DNA of 64,000 nt from GWB2-37-7 sp942492835 (GTDB lineage Bacteria > Bacillota > Clostridia > Lutisporales > Lutisporaceae). A program made the position numbers and the translations under genes. Where the stretch lies: NCBI GenBank assembly GCA_942492835.1, contig OW818645.1, positions 1,736,001 to 1,800,000 on the forward strand, given 5' to 3'. The notes beneath the pieces were generated by a model. It had not been told where the DNA came from. It saw only the letters and a list, made by a program, of their open reading frames with translations, and did not search any database. Shown here in pieces: positions 52,701 through 61,700 of this stretch (positions within the stretch are counted from its first letter, which is position 1; each line of letters starts with the position of its first letter).

Positions 52701-55700
52701 GGGCTGCCTACTATTATATCTTCTTGTCCGCTGTATTTTGAGAGTAGGATATTGTATGCTGCCAGTAACACCATATATAAGGTAGCTCCTGTTTCTTGGC
52801 AAATATCCTTTAACCTTGTTGTCAGAGCTTCATCTAACTCAAAGCTTATGTGATCCCCTTCAAAACTTTGTATCATCGGTCTTGGATAGTCTCTCACAAT
52901 ATCCAGCGCTAATATATCACCTGCGAATCTCTCCAGCCAATACTGTTTCTGCTGCTCTATTTTTTTGGACATGAGCAGCTCATTTTGCCAGTCACTATAG
53001 TCTTTGTACTGTATACGCAGGGGCTCTAATGTGTTTCCTTTATAAAGCTCTACAAATTCCTTGATTAATATATTCATAGATACAGCATCGGATATTATAT
53101 GATTCATGTCTACCATTAGCAGGTACTGCTGATGTTTAATTTTATCGCCATTAGCTTCAGATTTTGAATGCTTTAACTCAACAAGTCCTACTCTTAGAAG
53201 TGGCGCTTTGCTGAGATCAAAAGGTCTTATGAGGGCTTTGACCATAGCCTGTCCTTGCTGTTCATTTTCAGCTTCCATGTACTTTATGGCAAATTCCACT
53301 TCACTGTATACCTTTTGTACAGGCACACCATCAAGCATTTCAAAGCCTGTCCTGAATGCTTCATGGCGCTTTACCAGTTTTTCAAAGGCAGCTTCCAGGC
53401 AAGCTGTATCAAGCTGTCCTTCTATCTTCATCACTAACGGCACATTATAGCTTGTACTGTGCTTGTCAAACTGCTGTAATACATACATCCTCTTTTGTGC
53501 TGAGGATAGAGCATAGTATTCTCTCTCTCCTATAGGCTGTATAGAATAATATATACTCTCTTCGCTCTCATTTATAAGCTGTGCCTGCTCCTTTATAGTC
53601 AAAGCTTTGAATATCTCCTTCAAAGGCAGCTCTACTCCAAATTCCTTATGTATCCTTGATGTTAGTATTGTAGCCTTCAGCGAATGTCCTCCAAGCTCAA
53701 AGAAGCTGTCATTTATGCTTATTTTCTCAGCTTTTAATATATCCTGCCATATTTCTGCCAGCTTCTCCTCAACGCTGTTTCTCGGTGCTTCATATTCTGC
53801 CCCAGTAAATATATTTCCGTCAGGCTCAGGAAGGGCCTTTCTGTCTACCTTTCCGTTTGAGGTTAGCGGAAGCTTATCTAGCTGTATAAAGTACGGTGGT
53901 ATCATATAGTCAGGCAGATTTTGGGCTAGATGCTCTCTTATTTCTCTTACTGTCAACTCTTTTTGTACTACAATATAAGCACATAAATACTTGTTTTCAC
54001 TATTATCCGCTTTTGCTATTACTATTGCTTCGTTTATAGCGGTATAGCTCAAAAGCTTATTTTCAATCTCGCCCAGCTCTATCCTATAACCCCTTATTTT
54101 TACTTGGTTGTCTATTCTGCCTAAAAATTCTATGTTTCCATCAGGCAACATTCTTGCCAAGTCGCCAGTCCTATACATTCTTGTATTAGGTTCAAATGGG
54201 TTTTGAACAAATACTTTATTAGTTAGCTCTGGTTTGTTTAAGTAGCCTCTTGCCAACCCATCTCCTGCTATACACAGCTCTCCTGCTACTCCTATTGGCT
54301 GCAGCTTATTGTTTTTATCTACAATATATATTTTTGTATTATCTGCTGGCACTCCAATTGGTACAGAAGCTTTTTTATCCTTGTCTATATCAAACTTATA
54401 AAGCATACAACCAACTGAGGCTTCGGTTGGTCCATATTCATTATATATTTCTACCCCTTTAGAAAAACTGTTGTATACCTTTGTTGTCAGTGTAGTATCT
54501 AGCTGTTCGCCGCCTACTATTATTCTCTTTATATTACTTCTGCTATTATCCAAGTCCTTTATAATGCTCAAATGTGCAGGTGTAAGCTTTATTAGCTCAA
54601 CCTCGTTTTTCTGCAATATATCTTGAATAAGTAGTTGTCCAGTCTCTTTTCCATATATGACAACCTTACTTCCAGTTATAATCGGTGTATATATGGAGGT
54701 TACTGTAAGATCAAAGGATATAGAGGTATATAATGGGCAATCTAAGCTATCACCCTTTTGATAATTCTTTTTAGCCCAATGTATGTAGTTGGCTACGCTT
54801 CTATGCTCAAGCATAACTCCCTTGGGCTTTCCAGTACTACCAGAGGTATATATCACATATGCAAGGCTACTCGGTTTGCATTCCAACTCCAGATTACTTT
54901 CTTTTCCTACATATAAGCCCTCTTCATCAATGCATATTATTTCTCCGTCAAATATAACGCTATCTTTTAGATGCTTTTGTGTAAGAAGTATTCTGGCTCC
55001 ACTATCCTGAAGCATGTACTCAATTCTGTCCTGTGGGTATTCTGGATCTATTGGCAGATATGCTCCTCCTGCCTTTAATACACCCATTATACCTACAATC
55101 AGCTCTAAGGATCGCTCTGCCCGCAGCCCTACTATCTTGTCCTTACATACGCCCCTATCCCTTAGTACTCTTGCCAGCTGATTTGCCTTTTCATTAAGCT
55201 CCCTGTAGCTAAGGCTCTTGTCCTCGCATACTACAGCAATGTTGTCAGGAGTCCGCTCTACCTGCTCCTCAAACAACTGGTGTATTGTTCTGTACTTTGG
55301 ATAGTCCGATTTTGTATTATTGAAGCCTTCCAGTATAAACTGTTTTTCAAGCTCTGTAAGCAGCTCTGCTTCCATTGGCTTTATCTTAGGCTGATTTACC
55401 ATAGCTTCTGCCAGTCTTATAAAATGACTTGCTATATTCTTTATAAATTCCTCATCATATACCAAAGCATTGAATTTGAGCTTCACAGTAAGCTCATTGC
55501 CTGGTGAAGCTATAACTTCAAAGTTATAGTTGGTCTGCTCAAACACCTCTGTACTTTCTATGGAGATTTCAGCTTTCTGTCCTGTAGAGCCTTCCAGCTC
55601 CTTTTCGAGAGGATAATTTTCAAATACCACTATATGGTCGAAAAGCTTCTGTCTAGGCTCACTATAGCTCTGTATGTCCGCCAAAGGCAGATAGCCATAA

Positions 55701-58700
55701 TGTTCAGATTCCACAGCATCTCTTTGCAGTGTCCTTATTGTTTCTTCAAAGCTTATCCCTGCCCTCACTCTTACAGGTACAGTATTTATAAAGAGTCCTA
55801 TCATGGTCTCAATGCCTTCTATTTCCGAGGGTCTTCCTGATATAACCTTTCCAAACACCACATCGGAAGAATTGTTATAGCGCTGTAGAAGTGTTCCCCA
55901 TATTCCCTGGAAAATAGTGCTTAGGGTACTATCCATTTGTCTAGCAAGCACTGTCATTTTTTCTGTGAGCTCTTGGCTAAGCTTAAAGCTAACCTGTCTT
56001 TGCTGATAGCCTGATACTAAAGCTCCTGCATTTTTTCCTGGCAGTACAGCTTGTTCCTCATAGCCCTCCAGATACTTTTTCCAGAAGAAAGCTGCTTCAT
56101 CCTTGTCCTGCTCTTCCAGCCAACGAATAAAGCCACTATAGAAGAAGGTCTTTTCACGCTCTGGCTCTTTGCTTGCACTTAAATCACTGTAAGCCTTGAA
56201 GAAATCATTCATAACTATACTTAGACACCAACCATCCATGAGTATATGATGGAAGCTCCAAATCATAACATAGCCGTCACTGCTTACCTTGAATACCGAT
56301 GCCCTTATAAGTATATCCTTTGAGAGATCAAAGCCTTTTTTTCCGTCCTTTTCCTTGAAGCTAGTTAAATATAGCTGCTTATCCATTTCAGACATAGCGG
56401 ATATATCTTCAAAATAAAGCTCCGCTTGCCTATGCTTCAATACTGCCTGCATAGGCTGACCTGCTTTTTGATATATAAAAACAGTTCTGAGTACATCATG
56501 TCTTTCTATCAGCCAATTTAAGCTTTTTTCAAATAGCTGCATATCCAAGCTACCCCTTATCGTGAAGGTCATTTGCTCAAAATATGCTCTAGATTCATTA
56601 TCCAACAATAGGTGATAGAGCATTCCATGCTGCATTGGTGATAATCCATATATATCCTTTATGTCAGCTCTATCAAAGCTTAGATTGTCCATAAGCTCTT
56701 CAAATTCAGACAAGGACAGATTTTTTGCGCTTGTATCACTAGGGGTAAGCTCTTCTTTCGTTTTTTCTATGCAATGCCTTATAAGAGCGATGAGCTTATT
56801 TTTATATGCTTCTTTCAGCTCTGATATAGCTTCCTCAGAGTATTCCTTCGTGCTGTAGTTGAAGCTCATTCCAAGACAACCGCCTGCAATCGCACCGTTT
56901 ATACTAATAGAGTACATTCTCTCTGAAGCAGGGCTCATGCTACTACCTGACGAGATAGCTGAAATAGTAAATAACCCAGTATCTACATCCTGATCAAACT
57001 GTCCTAAATAATTAAAGCTTATCTGTGGCTTCAAAGAGAAATCTAAATCTGCCTTATTGTCCTCTGAGGTCATATAACTGAGTATTCCGTAGCCCATACC
57101 CTTAGAAGGTATATGTCGTAATGTTTCCTTGGTATTCTTTATTTGCCATGCCACTTCAGGTATTCCTGTCATATCCAATACTACAGGATATGCGGAGGTG
57201 AACCAGCCTACAGTCCTCGTTATATTGATGTCTCCCAATATTTCCTCTCTGCCGTGTCCTTCAAGATTTACTAAAAGCCTTTCGTCGGCTGTCCATTCCT
57301 TAAAGGCTAGACCCAATGCAGTCATAAGTATATCGTTTATTTCAGTATTATAGGCTTGATTTACATTATGCAAAAGTCTGTCGGTGTCTTCCTCTGAAAG
57401 CTGTAACGTCACTATGGCACCGTCAGCTACAGTGCTTTTGCCACCTTCAAATTCTGGCTTTATCGCTGCAACCTCCATATTTTCAAGACTTCTCCAATAC
57501 TCCTTTTCTTTAAGCAGTATTGTACTGTCCGAATACTTCTTTAAGCTCTCAGCCCAAGCTCTGAAGGAATCAGTTTTTTCCTGAAGCACTACAGTTCCCC
57601 CTGTTGTAAGCTGTTTGTAAGCTGTAGCGAAGTCCTCCAGTATTATTCTCCAAGATACTCCATCCACTACAAGGTGATGTATCGCTATGAGAAGATGATC
57701 TCCAGCGCCTGTCTTGAAAAGTCCCAGCTTTACCAAAGGTCCCTCTGCCAGATTGATGCTCCCTTGAAGCCTATCTGCCGCCTCACTTATTTGGGTTTCA
57801 TAGTTACTTTCGTCCTGGAAGCTTATGGTTTCAATTGAAAAGCTGTTCTCCATAGGAGCTTTTATTATTTGCTTTACCATGCCTGTATCAGTTTCTTGGA
57901 AAATACTTCTCAAATTATCATGGTGCTCTGTTATTTTGGTAAATACCTTTGCAACCAGCTCCTCGTCAAAGCCTTCCTTTCTATACAGCATAACAGCTTG
58001 ATTCCAGTGATGTTCATTGGTAAAGCTCTTTTCAAAGAACCATTTCTGAATAGGTATAAGCTCAACCTCTCCTATTACTGGAGCCTGTGATATTTTCCTG
58101 TCTTCCTTGGTAATACATTTAGCAAGCTCTGCAATTCTCGGATTTCTGAAAATATCTCCCGTATTTAGCTTCAAGCCATATTTTCGAAGTCTTGCAGATG
58201 CTTGTATTGCCTTTATGGAGTCTCCGCCAAGAGAGAAGAAGCTGTCTCTTATCCCTGCTTTTGCTACCCCAAGTACCTCTTCAAATATATCTGCAAGCCT
58301 TTTTTCTATTTCATTTCTAGGTGCTTCATATTCATAATAATCCATATTCAAGCTTTGCGACCTAGGTGTTTCAAGCTTTATAAGAGCTTTTCTATCCAGC
58401 TTTCCGTTTGCTGTAAGAGGTAAGCTTTCAAGCTGTATATAATATGAGGGCAGCATATATTCAGGAAGCTTAGCCAAAAGCTTTTCCCTGAGCTCCTTTG
58501 GTTGTATTTCTCGTTCAGAGACTACATAAGCACAGAGATATTTGCTACCTTGTCCATCCTCTATATCTATTACTGCGGTTTCTCTTATGCCTTCACAGCA
58601 AAGCAGCTGTGCTTCTATTTCTCCTAGCTCTATTCGGAAGCCTCTAAGCTTTACCTGATGATCAATTCTTCCAAGGAATTCAATATTTCCGTCAGGCAAC

Positions 58701-61700
58701 CACCTTGCCAAGTCACCAGTTCTGTACATTCTGGTTTCATGCTCAGCTTCGCTATATTCCTTAAATGGGTTTTCTACAAACTTTTCTATTGTTAGCTCTT
58801 GTTTATTAAGGTATCCCCTTGCCAAGCCCTCTCCAGCTATACATAGCTCTCCCGCTACGCCTATTGGCTGTAGGATATTATACTTATCTACTATATATAC
58901 CTGTGTATTTGACACTGGTTTTCCAATTGGAATATTATCATATTCCTTATCCAGCTCAAAGCTTGTAGCTACAATTGTACTCTCTGTAGGACCATAGTTA
59001 TTTACTACTCGATATCCAGTATTTCTATATTGCTTTAGCTTATCTCCACCTGTTAAAACGCATCTAAGAGACTTATTGTCCAGCAGCATAAACTGCTCAT
59101 ATATTTGAGTAGGTAAAAAGCTAATTGTAATTTTATTTGCTTCGTAATACTCATTAAGCTTTTGAACATCAAGCTTTATTTCTTCTTCTATGATGTATAT
59201 GGATGCGCCAGCAATCAAGTATGGGAATATCTCCCATACAGATGCATCAAATCCAAAGCCTGCATATTTACTAGTCCTATCTGTCTCACTTATTTGGTAA
59301 TAGTCCACATACCACATACACATATTTACTAAGGAATGCTGCTCTATCATAACACCCTTGGGTTTACCCTTAGAGCCTGATGTGTATATTACATATGCTA
59401 AGCTTTCGACCAGATTATCCTTCTTACATATTTCAACTTCTTTATCTTGATAAAGTAGTTCATCCTCCAATAATATTACTTCACCTGTGAAGGATATAGT
59501 CCCTGCTAGATGCTTCTGTGTCAAAAGCATTACTGCTCCGCTATCCTCAAGCATGTATTCTATTCTATCCTGCGGATATTTAGAATCTATAGGAAGGTAT
59601 GCGTATCCTGCTTTAATGATACCCATTATACCTATTACCATCTCCAAGGAGCTTTCTACCATTATTGCGAAAATACTATCAGAGCTAACGCCTTTATTAC
59701 TCAGTACCCTTGCCAATTGGGTTGCTCTCTCGTTCAATTCCCTATAGGTAAGGCTCTCCTCCTGATATACTACTGCGATATTGTCAGGAGTTTTCGCTAC
59801 TTGTTCTTCAAAAAGCTGATGTACTGTCATGCTCTTAGGATAGTCTATTTTTGTATTGTTGAAGTCCATGAGTATTTGATGTCTCTCTGCTTCTGTGAGA
59901 AGCTGTACCTCTGATAGCTTAATATCAATATCTTCTGCAATTTCTAGCATTATATTTTCTAAATGCTTGTACATTCTTTCAATTGTGGTATTACTGAATA
60001 GCTTTGTGCAGTACTCAATATTTATACCTATACTGTTTTTCAATTCTACCGCATTAATTGTTATATCAAATTTTGATATTCTATTCTCTGCTTTATATGA
60101 GTTTACTTTTAAGTCCTCTGCTTTTAGATTATCTATAGCCGTATTTTGTAGCACAAGCATTACATCAAATAATGGGTTTCGGCTGAAATCCCTAGTTATA
60201 TTCAACCTTCCTACGAGCTCTTCAAACTGGTAGTCTTGATTTGCGTAGGCTTCTAGTGCATTTTCCTTTACTTCCCTTAGAAACTCTCTATAGCTTTTTT
60301 CTCCACTTGGATAGTTTCTTATTGCCAGTGTATTTACAAACATGCCTATGATATTTTCCAAGTCTGCATGAGGTCTTCCAGCTATAGGGCTTCCTACTAC
60401 TATGTCTTCTTGTCCACTGTATTTTGACAATAGTATATTAAAGGCACTCAGTAATACCATATACATAGTACTGCCTGTAGCCTTCGCTATTTCTCTTAGC
60501 TTGTTTGTCAAAGCAGCTTCTACCTCAAATTGTATAGAGGCTCCCTCAAAGCTTTGTATCATCGGTCTTTGATAGTCGGTCAAAAGATTTAGTACAGGTA
60601 TTTCTCCTTCAAATTGTTTTAGCCAATACTGTTCCTGTGTCTTTATCTTTTCTGATTTGAACAGCTTATTTTGCCATTCTGAAAAGTCCTTGTACTGTAT
60701 CCTTAGCGATGTCAGCTCTTCCCCTGCATATATCCTTGAGAATTCCTTCATCAATATTCCCATAGATACTCCATCACATATTATGTGGTACATATCTACC
60801 ATCAGCAGATAATGCTGATGCTTGTTATCGTCATTATCTGCTGATTTTGGGTGCTCTAGCTCAACAAGTCCTACTCTTAGAAGCGGTGCCTTTGATAAGT
60901 CAAATACTCTTATGAAGCTCTTTATAATAGCTTCTATATCCTTATTTGCTTCATAAACCTCAATATCAAATTCTACTTCCTCGTGTACTTTCTGTACCAA
61001 CTTTTCATCTATTACCTCAAAGCTTGTTCTTAAGGCTTCATGTCTCTGTATTAACTTGTTAAAGGCTTCTTTTAAACGTGCTGCATCTAAATCGCCTTCC
61101 AATTCCAATACTCTAGGCATGTTGTAGCTAGTGCTATCACTATCAAGCTGTTGCAGTGTATACATTCTCTTTTGTGCTGAGGACATCTCATAATAAGCTT
61201 TATCTTCTATCGGTTGTATTTGTGAATAAATGCTTTCCTCACTGACCTTAATGTACTCTGATATTCCTTTTATTGTAGGTGTTTTAAATATCTCCTTTAG
61301 TGGTATTTCTACATTCAATCCCTTGTGTATTTTTGCAGCTAAGCTTGTTGCCTTTAATGAATGTCCTCCCAGCTCAAAGAAGTTATCATTTATACCTATG
61401 CTCTCTACTCTAAGAACCTCGCTCCATATAGCTACAAGCTTCTCTTCTGTACTGTTTCTTGGTGCTTCATATTCTGCTCCTGTAGATATATTTCCATTAG
61501 GCTCTGGAAGGGCTTTTCTATCTAGCTTACCGTTGGATGTTAATGGCAACTTCTCCAGCTGTATAAAATATGATGGTATCATATATTCTGGTAAGTACTG
61601 GGACAAATACTCTCTTAGCTCTAATACAGTAAGCTCTTTCTCGCCTACTACATATGCACATAGATATTTGCTTCCACTATTATCATCTTTCGCTATTACT

